NCBI GenBank assembly: GCA_016296185.1
Contig: JAEDJT010000032.1
Span: 1-17,789, forward strand
Direction: 5' to 3'
DNA: 17,789 nt
DNA from: Bacilli bacterium
GTDB taxonomy: Bacteria > Bacillota_I > Bacilli_A > RF39 > UBA660
Below the pieces are notes generated by a model. That model was not told the DNA's origin and ran no database searches. It saw only the letters and a list, made by a program, of their open reading frames with translations. Positions 9,101-14,926 of this stretch are shown one piece after another. Position 1 is the first letter of the stretch. Each line of letters begins with the position of its first letter. The position numbers and the translations under genes were made by a program.

Positions 9101-11725
9101 AAAAGTCATTGTACTTGCTGTAGCTATTGATTCTGCTTCACTAGTAGTAATCATATCTGCGGCAACTTTTATAAGAGCAGGTTTTAATCCAGTTAAACCA
9201 TCTTTCAAATTTTTAATTGTTAAAACAAGTATAGAAATTGTTGTTGTAACATTCATTCCAATTTGAAGAAATTTTTCCCACCCAGTTAAATTTTCATTAG
9301 TAATAATGTCTCCTATGCTACTAATAGTTGATAATACAGAAAATGCAGATGTTATTCCAGATAATAATTTAGCAAAAGTTTGACCAGCTTCTATATCTTT
9401 AAATTTCTTTTTTACTTCATCTACATTATTTCCAACATCTTGTAATTGATTTTCAGTACCTTCTAAATCTTTGTTAATTTTATCTATTGTTCTAGGAATA
9501 TTAAGAAATTCTTGATATAAACCTCCAGCTTGTTTTTGTATATCTGTTAAAGAGGTAGAGTAATTTCTTGCATCCGCCATATAATATCTTAAACCACCAC
9601 TTAAATACTTAGTAATATTAACGCTGTTTAAATCTTGAAAAAATTTATTCTTTTCGAGACTTGGTATTTTTCCGGTTGTATTTATATTATTTAATAATTC
9701 TTTTAATCTTTGTAAATCTGTAACATATGCTTCTAATTTATTTTCATTACCTTTTTCAAATAAATTATTAATACCATCCTTACCACTTCTAGTTTTTATT
9801 GTTTCCAATAATTTTACTAATTCAGCTATTTCAGTTTTTGTTTTATTATATAATTTATTTGTTTGAGAAGATGCATTATTTATTTCATCAATATTTGCTT
9901 TTTGATTTGTTAAAGCTTTCAAAATCTCTTCCTGATGTTGTTTTTCTTCTGTGTATGATTGTCTTTTTTCCAAAAGCATATTTAATTGTTTGTATAATTC
10001 TTGAGTAGATTTTTGTTCTTCTACTCCTAAAGAACCTTGTAATTCATGTAATTCTTTTACGTTTGCAATCATTTGTTGAATAACAGAATCTTTACTTGCT
10101 TCGTCACTCTTTTCAAATTGATTAATATTTTCTAGTACAGCTTGATATTCTTTGGTATTCTCTGCAGCTAATCTTATATTAGTTACAGTAGTAGCTAAAC
10201 CATCTCCAATTTGTTTTTGAAAAACATTAGTAGCGATTGCTCCTAAAGTTAATAGCGCTTTTCCTCCACCACCAATAGATTCAATAAAATTAGCAAAAGT
10301 ATTTGTTGCGTCAGTCAGTACATCTATTAAATCATTCATACTTTCATTATTTGAAAAGGCATCAAACACTCTTTCCCAAGCAGTGCTTAATTGTTCTAAA
10401 TGTGCTTGTGTACTTTCCATATAAATATCTTGTTGTTCTTGTAAAGTTCCTAATGAATCTGCAGATGTAGTTAATGCTTCTCCATATTTATCCCAGTTTT
10501 CGAATAAAGTAATTAAACGAGAATATTGCATTTTTCCACCCATTGCTACTGCGGCAGCTTGTTTTTGGGCTTCAGTCCATCCTTTCCATTTTTTGGCAGT
10601 TTCCTCTATGATAGTTCCCATTTTTACCATATTGCCTTGTTCATCAAGAATTTGAATTCCTAATTTTTCCATCTGACCAGAAACTTTACCCAATGTTACT
10701 CCAAAATCATCTTCTCCATCAATAGCTAAATCTCCTAAACGAGCAAAAATAGTTTTAAATGAAGAACCTATTGTTTCTGGAGCTTCACGTGTTACAGATA
10801 TAACAGTTGATAATATTGCATTTAATTGATCAAAATCAACTCCTGCTACATTTGCGGCGGCAGCTACTTTACTCATACCTGTACTTAATTCTTCAAGATC
10901 TGCTGCTGTACTTGCGGCAACAGCTGCTAATTTATCTATATATTTTTCTGTTTCAGCTGCGGTAACTCTATAACCATTCCAAACAGCTGTTAATTGTTCT
11001 GATACTTGAGATGTTTTTTGTCCAGTAACATTTGCGGCTTTTAATGTTGTTTCTGTTCTAGCTGCAACCTCTTCATCGGATAAACCTTGTTGATAATAGA
11101 TTAAAGAAGCTTCTGTGTAATCTCTTGTGCTTTTTCCTAAAGATTGAGCTGCATTATTAGCTTGTTTAGCAAATCTTTCCATCTCATCTGCGGATTTACC
11201 AGAAACTATTCTAATATCATTTAAAGAAGTATCTAATGCTTTTGTAAAAGCCCATGCATTTTGGATAGAATCTGACATTTTGTTAAAAATATTTGAAGTA
11301 ATACCCCATTTAATAGAATTTTTCATTGAAGTAGCAAAATTGTCTAATAATTGATGACTTTGTTTTAATTGAACATTTGCAGACATAGCTTCATTTGCCA
11401 TAGTTCTAAAAGCAGATCTTCCTACAGTTCCGGCAGAAGATAAATCTTTATATATTTTATCTATATTTAATTTTTTTAGTTCTTGATTAAATTTTGTTAC
11501 ATTTACAGTTCCTAAATCTGCATTAAAAGCTTTCTTTAAAGCATCTTCAATTTCTTTAGCACTCTTTTTGATATTACCTAATTGAGATGTAGTTGCTGAA
11601 GAATCTATTCTTATTAAATCATTCAAAGTCATAGATTGCAAATCTTTTAATTCTTGCTTTAATTCTATTAATCCAGATCTATCTACTGTATAATAAACTC
11701 TATAATTAAGTTGTCTCTCTGACAT
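3191..11725 (-). CDS. Tail tape measure protein (2844 aa)
   Basis: Sets tail length, is packed inside the tube during assembly, and usually leaves with the DNA on infection. The N-terminal part carries the TP901-1-type tape measure core: EAPETIGSSFKTIFARLGD around residues 310-328 and KMQYSRLITLFENWDKY around 398-415 are family hallmarks. Hydrophobic, Ala/Gly-rich stretches lie near 820-836, 883-908 and 1048-1102, and could cross or disturb a membrane. Most of 1100-2600 is charged, Gln/Glu/Asn-rich helix or coiled coil. A Ser/Asn-rich linker (about 2612-2658) leads to an SH3-like segment (about 2660-2725) and the common tape-measure ending NTGGYTGDWGDNSGRLA with ELVLNKEDT. AGGAGG at 11742-11737 supports the ATG at 11725. 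I see no peptidase or lysozyme motif. At 2844 residues it is two to three times the usual size. A terminator lies just upstream and another overlaps its stop. Confidence 0.96.
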   Translation of the reverse strand: MSERQLNYRVYYTVDRSGLIELKQELKDLQSMTLNDLIRIDSSATTSQLGNIKKSAKEIEDALKKAFNADLGTVNVTKFNQELKKLNIDKIYKDLSSAGTVGRSAFRTMANEAMSANVQLKQSHQLLDNFATSMKNSIKWGITSNIFNKMSDSIQNAWAFTKALDTSLNDIRIVSGKSADEMERFAKQANNAAQSLGKSTRDYTEASLIYYQQGLSDEEVAARTETTLKAANVTGQKTSQVSEQLTAVWNGYRVTAAETEKYIDKLAAVAASTAADLEELSTGMSKVAAAANVAGVDFDQLNAILSTVISVTREAPETIGSSFKTIFARLGDLAIDGEDDFGVTLGKVSGQMEKLGIQILDEQGNMVKMGTIIEETAKKWKGWTEAQKQAAAVAMGGKMQYSRLITLFENWDKYGEALTTSADSLGTLQEQQDIYMESTQAHLEQLSTAWERVFDAFSNNESMNDLIDVLTDATNTFANFIESIGGGGKALLTLGAIATNVFQKQIGDGLATTVTNIRLAAENTKEYQAVLENINQFEKSDEASKDSVIQQMIANVKELHELQGSLGVEEQKSTQELYKQLNMLLEKRQSYTEEKQHQEEILKALTNQKANIDEINNASSQTNKLYNKTKTEIAELVKLLETIKTRSGKDGINNLFEKGNENKLEAYVTDLQRLKELLNNINTTGKIPSLEKNKFFQDLNSVNITKYLSGGLRYYMADARNYSTSLTDIQKQAGGLYQEFLNIPRTIDKINKDLEGTENQLQDVGNNVDEVKKKFKDIEAGQTFAKLLSGITSAFSVLSTISSIGDIITNENLTGWEKFLQIGMNVTTTISILVLTIKNLKDGLTGLKPALIKVAADMITTSEAESIATASTMTFDKAISILLGRLGTLIATIAPYIIGITAITLAINAVTKSINAENDALKTSQEDLKNLQQEYQNINSEYQNIKTTLDGYDSTRENIDKMVRQTREWKDAVFELNQQMIELMSNHPEYAKYLQTNKDGIIEFVEGGQEAIIKDQQEQINIANRRQLSSQINTLKAQNAKSEKDLAIKGIGSAMVGAGLGGGWAALASSILASSATTAAVGSTLGPIGTTLGLVAGTVIGVQDFIEKNTEAINESTKTTEENNQQISLLYNQIARSYGEQYGGEAYQSSEFKDIIDEDNARQIEERTEEILNSIYDPHVDIGYGKISTNIGTNFGSSKADVNAWLEKNRYTADGFFDIGSWAKNKLNYLDEEGNSHSISLDTIRRELATDIAAQEQDYDIRASYLNNANQALSFIQNEESRKQFIKSLQKGNDIDFSLLTKDELDKFKMVLDANLFENAFLFQKGFGYKTNKGGREKFDKAYDTYIEDIDISEYQKRAKESSDSAVKTKSLIDVLTTEGYDNVQSKKEFEEQYDWLEKLEEKYIELQEMKDKDSYEYFHALEQAQEQYEEESKNQIEDAIEIQKEKIVKILEEGGTEGTERLIEELGKLNDLEYDLELKVKLDVESDVDSGFGLAEKFADLEDLIKNKQNDLLVSYQEAQELIAKGYGAMLENSKKANEQMIALDKATVNAFIDGKQSELEADRKQKIELLQREYDNYTAQIEAKEAQLEALKAALVTEDKAEKASYIYQATLAQQDYEDQITKLNEITTSDNQQKEDLSENAEELYNTLSDMYKTDAKNDEMATESADNAEQAHANNVINYYKAMHGAVQQYAKAKIAAANNEEVADWTETSAEQTEMISTDEPKQETIVSDYSGTDGKQTVKNLIDKNTIEDINAALEQEINALDNQIQGLYNARGSIAGSITALQSASSSLDYAQGHAGEGKNNKSSNKPDHEDNLENEIDRYHDINIILKQIETELGRLQSQQDKLFGQNLIDNLNKQLQLLDEQIDATNEKIGIANGEVQELQNKLTSRGITFNPDNTIANYALVYQQQLDYVNSIIDNYNNMTKDAQESYKSVVEQAKKDFEKFQSDLSKYDDLVSETIPGLQDEIQEAIDKEIEIKITEFNMEIGIRLDLSEAERDWNEFKRKVIDSIKDDDILGNTRARLQDFSSYYKMDNTGEIQALTQQVLNTKAQLEQIDKTGTSNWYGDNRTQALEDLKNYTDQLMKSLGNVEDLVQEIKDSYLDMMDEAAEKFGDQIDLYEQVRDIITHDMNVIELIYGEESYKDLEKYYEKQEDNYNKQLDFNKQQKDFWYNQMIAIEKAGGKNSETWLKAKENWLNAVNEWNSAIEDAIENLQDKYQNAINLIFQGLNDKVTDGLGLEYVSEEWELINQNADQYLDTINSLYGIQDLENKYLDAIDNTDSISAQRQLNELMEQEVSALKEKDKLTQYDIDRANMKYEIALKQIALEEAQQNKSTMRLRRDSQGNYTYQYVADDDQVGQIEDELAALKNELYNFDLEHYRDNLDQVLSIWTEFQEKMAEAALINDPEERQERELLLREQYGELINGLVEQNEDIRMNLHESAFTELADLYNIEYSNFQQLSDEEKQIMMEQMIPQWDSAVQHMTDTFAGNDEGEGGFLPTCRDAFKQLDEITKQYQIDLGELEQSAGTNFENIKNGIDENIGKTQELIVNNDELIRSYQDQLSAIGAIISELQQLVSQYNAAKNAAIAATEAAYGYWKAQQQSAANAAGRNTSGEGSSLTSGSINSNSANTNSNNSNKSNSKTVNSGGGNTNEDASIGNKITYSGTYYYDSFGTSPVGSKYSGIADGVTIDIVNNNPYGIHIKSSDGKYPDLGWIKKSQVTRWNTGGYTGDWGDNSGRLAILDRKELVLNKEDTPNILNAVEIMRGITNSMNLSMLSRIAGSISGIQNSSNPIAADTDTLEQNVHIDATFPGVKDAREIEQALNNLVNVASQRVGHNRR

Positions 11726-11751
11726 TAATCAATCTTCCTCCTTTTTTATCC

Positions 11752-11795
11752 AAATAAAAAAATCCCTCTATTATTATATCTAATAATAAAGGGAT
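11752..11795 (-). terminator. Strong intrinsic terminator between chaperone and tape measure genes
   Basis: On the minus strand a 15-bp stem (arms 11795-11781 and 11776-11762, one G-U pair, otherwise perfect), with a GATA tetraloop, is followed by a run of seven Ts. It begins 34 nt after the stop of the chaperone gene and ends just before the AGGAGG of the tape measure gene. There is no room for a promoter between the T-run and that ribosome site, so tape measure transcription probably depends on readthrough of this hairpin. Confidence 0.9.
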
Positions 11796-11829
11796 ATTTA
11801 TTATCTTTTTTTGGCCTGCTACAATTCTT

Positions 11830-12366
11830 TTATGATATAGATCTTCCACCATTAGCAGCTTCTGCAAAATCTTTAACTGCTTGGAATTTATCTTTATCGA
11901 AATTATTAACGATATCCATTGCTGCCTGTGCTTGAGCAGGTAAATCATCAATAAAACTATTTAATATTGCCGCAGCACTAACTTTATATTTCATTTCTTT
12001 TTCAATAATCTCATCAATATAATCTAATAATTCTGTATATTCACTTTCTGGAATAGCTTCAATTATCTTATCTAAAAGTCCATTGGTTTTCATAATATCA
12101 TATAACTTTTCTTCATTTTCTTTTTGTTTGTCTGTGAATGAAATATTTGTATATGTATAAACTAAATTTAAATTAAAATACATTTCTAGTTTTATTGGAT
12201 TATAAATTCCATCAACTAAACTTTCTTGTAATGTAATCATTACTAAATCAAACTTATCATTAATTGGTAAATAATTTAATACTTCAATTTCATTTCCTTC
12301 AAAATCAAATGTTTCTATCTTATTATTTACTTTTAATTTCATATTTGCAAAACTAATTTTAGACAT
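11830..12366 (-). CDS. Tail assembly chaperone (178 aa)
   Basis: Probable tail assembly chaperone, the protein that holds the tape measure soluble and recruits tube subunits, comparable in role to lambda gpG. Evidence is its place just before the tape measure gene, its usual size, an N-terminal beta-rich half (FANMKLKVNNKIETFDFEGN, then NYLPINDKFDLVMITLQ), a helical C-terminal half, and the ending KFQAVKDFAEAANGGR, which I recall from chaperones of related Firmicutes gut phages. AAGGAG at 12382-12377 supports the ATG at 12366. It has its own consensus promoter 20-55 nt upstream and a strong terminator downstream, so it can be made as a one-gene transcript. I see no slippery heptamer before the TAA that would produce a gpG-gpGT type frameshift fusion. 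Role well supported by context, family memory only. Confidence 0.82.
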   Translation of the reverse strand: MSKISFANMKLKVNNKIETFDFEGNEIEVLNYLPINDKFDLVMITLQESLVDGIYNPIKLEMYFNLNLVYTYTNISFTDKQKENEEKLYDIMKTNGLLDKIIEAIPESEYTELLDYIDEIIEKEMKYKVSAAAILNSFIDDLPAQAQAAMDIVNNFDKDKFQAVKDFAEAANGGRSIS

Positions 12367-12376
12367 ATCCTTTTTT

Positions 12377-12382
12377 CTCCTT
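12377..12382 (-). promoter_or_regulatory. Ribosome binding site of the chaperone gene
   Basis: AAGGAG, 10 nt upstream of the ATG at 12366. It starts a few bases after the predicted transcription start of the consensus promoter, which gives a very short leader of about 20 nt. Confidence 0.75.
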
Positions 12383-12392
12383 TTCTTTTATA

Positions 12393-12421
12393 ATTATATC
12401 ATTATTTTTTTCTTTTGTCAA
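12393..12421 (-). promoter_or_regulatory. Perfect extended -10 sigma-70/sigma-A promoter for the chaperone gene
   Basis: Read on the minus strand: TTGACA at 12421-12416, exactly 17 nt of A-rich spacer, then TATAAT at 12398-12393, with the TG of an extended -10 (TGATATAAT) at 12401-12400. All twelve consensus bases and the optimal spacing are present. Transcription should start near 12386. The -35 box begins four bases after the TAA of the preceding gene, so the site sits entirely in the short intergenic gap. Confidence 0.87.
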
Positions 12422-12425
12422 GTTA

Positions 12426-13880
12426 TTATTTAAAAGCTTGACTAATTCTATTTAAATGTATTGTTGCTTCGATTGTAGAAGAATCAATAATTGAATTAGC
12501 CATTCTAGATCTATTCATTGCATTAACATAATTTGGTTTTTCTCCATACCATGTATTTGCGCTACTTATGATCATATCATTTTTAGAAATTGATAACTGT
12601 AATGCTTGTGTATCTTCTATATTATTATTAATAGCATAGTTTAATAAATTCCAAATAGAAACAATCTTTCCATTCAATAGCATATATTGATTAAGTTCAT
12701 TTGAAATTGAAAATAATTTATTAAATTGTCTTAACATTATTGCATTTTTTAATTCCTTATCCTCATTTAATAATATATCTCCATGCGCTAATGTGTTATA
12801 TGCGTAATAATTTTTTGTAATATCGCTACCAAACAAATTAATTAAGGCTTCTTTTAAAGTACCTCCAGAATTAGATTTATAAGTACCTTGACCTTTTTTA
12901 TATAAATCTGGAAAAGGTTGATTTTTATAAAATTTAGAATTAATTCCTACATTGATTGATATATTTCCTGCATCATTATTAGACTTTGCATCTATATCCA
13001 TTTTAATATTAGATAATTTAATATCTGTTTTACCAGAGACTCCACTAGTCATTATAGTTTTTGATTGACTTGTTCCATTATAAAAACTTACATTAGGTAA
13101 GCCCTTAATTGCATCAATAACTTCATTATCTGCAGATACATTTGCACTAGTATCAATCATAATTGAAAGTCCTTTCGCAATATCATTATTAATAATATTA
13201 CCTATACTTCTTTTTATGCTATCTTTTGTCAATGTTTTTCCTTTGACCGTTGTTTTAGTTTTCATTGCTATAGCTAAATTATTCAACCTTGTAATAATAG
13301 TTTGTAATGACTTCAATTCAACAATTTTTCCATTATTATTAGCTTTGAAATTATTTAAAGCCTGTTGTAATCTATTTCCCATATAGAATGCTCCTGAACG
13401 TCCATTTATTGCATCTAAAAGAGCTGCAGCAAGAGCAGAGGCATTAGGATCATTTAAAAGTTCTAAAGCTTGTGAAATACTAGTTAATATATTATTGAAG
13501 GCTTCTAATCCTTCCTCTTTTGGCTTTAATAAATTAGAAATATTAGAATTAATATTTCTTTTAATATCCATAAAACTACTTAAATTATCTATATCGACTG
13601 TTTTCTGTAATTCATCTCCAATAGAATTAGATATAGTAGTAAATACTTCATCTTCATCAAGATCCATTGCAGAACTTAATAAATTAATTCCATCTTCATT
13701 TATTTTTCCTATAAAGGCACTTTTATAAATGTCCTGACTGGTAATAGATGCCTTTTGTTTTTGTGCATTATAAATTGTAATTAGATCATCTAAATTTCCA
13801 TTAATTAATTTACCAATATTCTGAGTATGATAATGAATATAATAGCTGTTTTTATAATACGCGTCTCCTAATCCATACAT
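12426..13880 (-). CDS. Unidentified tail-module protein (484 aa)
   Basis: I do not recognise a family. It lies between the tube protein and the chaperone genes, reads in the same direction, and has a good AAGGAG (13893-13888) 7 nt before its ATG. Residues about 1-250 look mostly helical, with amphipathic stretches such as NDPNASALAAALLDAINGRS near 142-161. The middle (about 250-330) is Thr/Ser/Asn-rich and more beta-like. The end is helical again and finishes SSTIEATIHLNRISQAFK. There is no signal peptide, clear membrane segment or catalytic motif. A terminator hairpin ends only a few bases before its ribosome site, so it is probably made in lower amount than the tube protein. Candidates are a minor tail component, a second assembly factor or a tube decoration; it does not look like a sheath protein. 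Confidence 0.85.
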   Translation of the reverse strand: MYGLGDAYYKNSYYIHYHTQNIGKLINGNLDDLITIYNAQKQKASITSQDIYKSAFIGKINEDGINLLSSAMDLDEDEVFTTISNSIGDELQKTVDIDNLSSFMDIKRNINSNISNLLKPKEEGLEAFNNILTSISQALELLNDPNASALAAALLDAINGRSGAFYMGNRLQQALNNFKANNNGKIVELKSLQTIITRLNNLAIAMKTKTTVKGKTLTKDSIKRSIGNIINNDIAKGLSIMIDTSANVSADNEVIDAIKGLPNVSFYNGTSQSKTIMTSGVSGKTDIKLSNIKMDIDAKSNNDAGNISINVGINSKFYKNQPFPDLYKKGQGTYKSNSGGTLKEALINLFGSDITKNYYAYNTLAHGDILLNEDKELKNAIMLRQFNKLFSISNELNQYMLLNGKIVSIWNLLNYAINNNIEDTQALQLSISKNDMIISSANTWYGEKPNYVNAMNRSRMANSIIDSSTIEATIHLNRISQAFK

Positions 13881-13899
13881 ACTTTATCTCCTTAAAAAG

Positions 13900-13932
13900 A
13901 AAAAATGGGAGGTTTAGTTAACCTCCCATTTT
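13900..13932 (-). terminator. Intrinsic terminator after the major tail protein gene
   Basis: On the minus strand a perfect 13-bp stem (AAAATGGGAGGTT / AACCTCCCATTTT) with a 5-nt loop runs into six Ts (13905-13900). It begins 13 nt after the TAA of the tube gene and ends 6 nt before the AAGGAG of the next gene, leaving no space for a promoter. Likely a leaky terminator lowering expression of what follows, or a 3'-end stabiliser of the tube transcript. Confidence 0.88.
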
Positions 13933-13945
13933 ATATTTTATATTT

Positions 13946-14899
13946 TTATATACCTGCCATTGCAGCAGCGCCTTCACCTTTTACTTCTGTAGAATCTACT
14001 TCAGATTCTGGTATTTCAAATCCTGCTGGATGTGGCATTACCGTCTTAATATCAGCAACAGTTCCTTCACTATCATCAACAACTTGCATTACCATTAATA
14101 CTTTTCTTGTTCTATCAAACATTGTATATCCTGGGAACGCATCCATTGTGAATGTAAATGTTGATGGATCTCCTGTAGATGCCATAGCAAATGTAAAGTT
14201 AGATTGAATTTTTACATTAGGTAATGTAATTTCAGCTGGTAAATCTTTACCATCAGATTGTCTTCTGAATAATGTAGAAGCTTCTACATAATAATATCCA
14301 GCAAAGTTTTCAGCATCAATTTGTAATTCAGAAACTTCAGCAGATTTTTTAGTTACATAGAAATCAACAAATACTGTTGAACCAGCTTTTGACGTTCCTC
14401 CTGTAATTTTCTTTCCTGTTACATCAACTGCTAATCCTGTTACCATTTCTCCAGTTAATGAACCATCGCTATCTGTTACAATAGCAAAAATTGGAGCTGT
14501 AGCATCAATTTTCTCTGTTGATTCTAATGAATCTGTTAAATCAATCGCTCCATCTGCATCAACAATTGCATTAGCTGTTGCATGAACATGAATTTCATCT
14601 TTGCTACCTTTTGCACCTTTAATTAATCCAGCACCTGATAAAATTGCAAATCCAATAGGTGATAATAAAGCATCTTCAACTGTGAAAGTTAAAGTTTTTT
14701 CACCTTCCCATGCGATTAATCTTGTATTTCCTCTACCTCCAGTAGCATAAACTGTAGTAGCAGCTCCTTCTACTGTAGATGTTTTTGCTGTATCAATATA
14801 TAAAACTGGTTGACCTTGTTTAAATTCAGTAGAACCAATTTTTACTTTAGATTTTGCTTTGAATACTACGTTACAAATCTCACGTACACCAAATTTCAT
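13946..14899 (-). CDS. Major tail protein (tail tube subunit, 317 aa)
   Basis: The subunit that polymerises into the tail tube around the tape measure. The motifs YATGGRGNTRLIAWEGE (about 51-67) and TLTFTVEDALLSPIGF (about 69-84) are characteristic of a tube-protein family of Firmicutes phages as I recall it, and the whole protein is beta-rich, Gly/Thr/Ala-rich and lacks long helices. Residues about 140-200 (TDSDGSLTGEMVTGL to VFVDFYVTKK) have the look of an Ig-like or insertion domain, and the protein ends in an Asp/Glu-rich and then Ala-rich tail. AAGGAGG at 14916-14910 is 10 nt from the ATG. Codons are slightly less AT-rich than those of the neighbours, as expected for a highly made protein. 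A terminator follows directly. Confidence 0.92.
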   Translation of the reverse strand: MKFGVREICNVVFKAKSKVKIGSTEFKQGQPVLYIDTAKTSTVEGAATTVYATGGRGNTRLIAWEGEKTLTFTVEDALLSPIGFAILSGAGLIKGAKGSKDEIHVHATANAIVDADGAIDLTDSLESTEKIDATAPIFAIVTDSDGSLTGEMVTGLAVDVTGKKITGGTSKAGSTVFVDFYVTKKSAEVSELQIDAENFAGYYYVEASTLFRRQSDGKDLPAEITLPNVKIQSNFTFAMASTGDPSTFTFTMDAFPGYTMFDRTRKVLMVMQVVDDSEGTVADIKTVMPHPAGFEIPESEVDSTEVKGEGAAAMAGI

Positions 14900-14926
14900 C
14901 TCTATGTATCCTCCTTTAAATTATTT

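Noticed and set aside
4507..10008. Several other plus-strand and off-frame minus-strand open frames of 60-90 codons.
   Set aside because: All lie inside the tape measure coding region, lack ribosome sites and have the Leu/Phe/Ile-heavy make-up of AT-rich antisense frames.
11773..11778. TATAAT within the terminator hairpin as a promoter for the tape measure gene.
   Set aside because: No -35 match at 16-18 nt; the bases are explained as the hairpin stem and loop.
11706..11951. An 81-codon open frame on the minus strand bridging the chaperone end and tape measure start, a possible gpT-like extension.
   Set aside because: It is in the plus-1 frame, has no slippery site, its latter half is a translation of the terminator hairpin and T-run, and its composition is not protein-like.
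13201..13260. TTGACA on the minus strand inside the 484-residue gene as a promoter.
   Set aside because: No acceptable -10 at 16-18 nt downstream.
12426..13880. The 484-residue protein as a contractile sheath subunit.
   Set aside because: Sheath genes normally precede the tube gene, and I see no sheath-like motif; the helical ends also do not fit.
13905..14207. Plus-strand open frame of 100 codons opposite the tube gene.
   Set aside because: Antisense shadow of the tube coding region, beginning within the terminator stem; no ribosome site.
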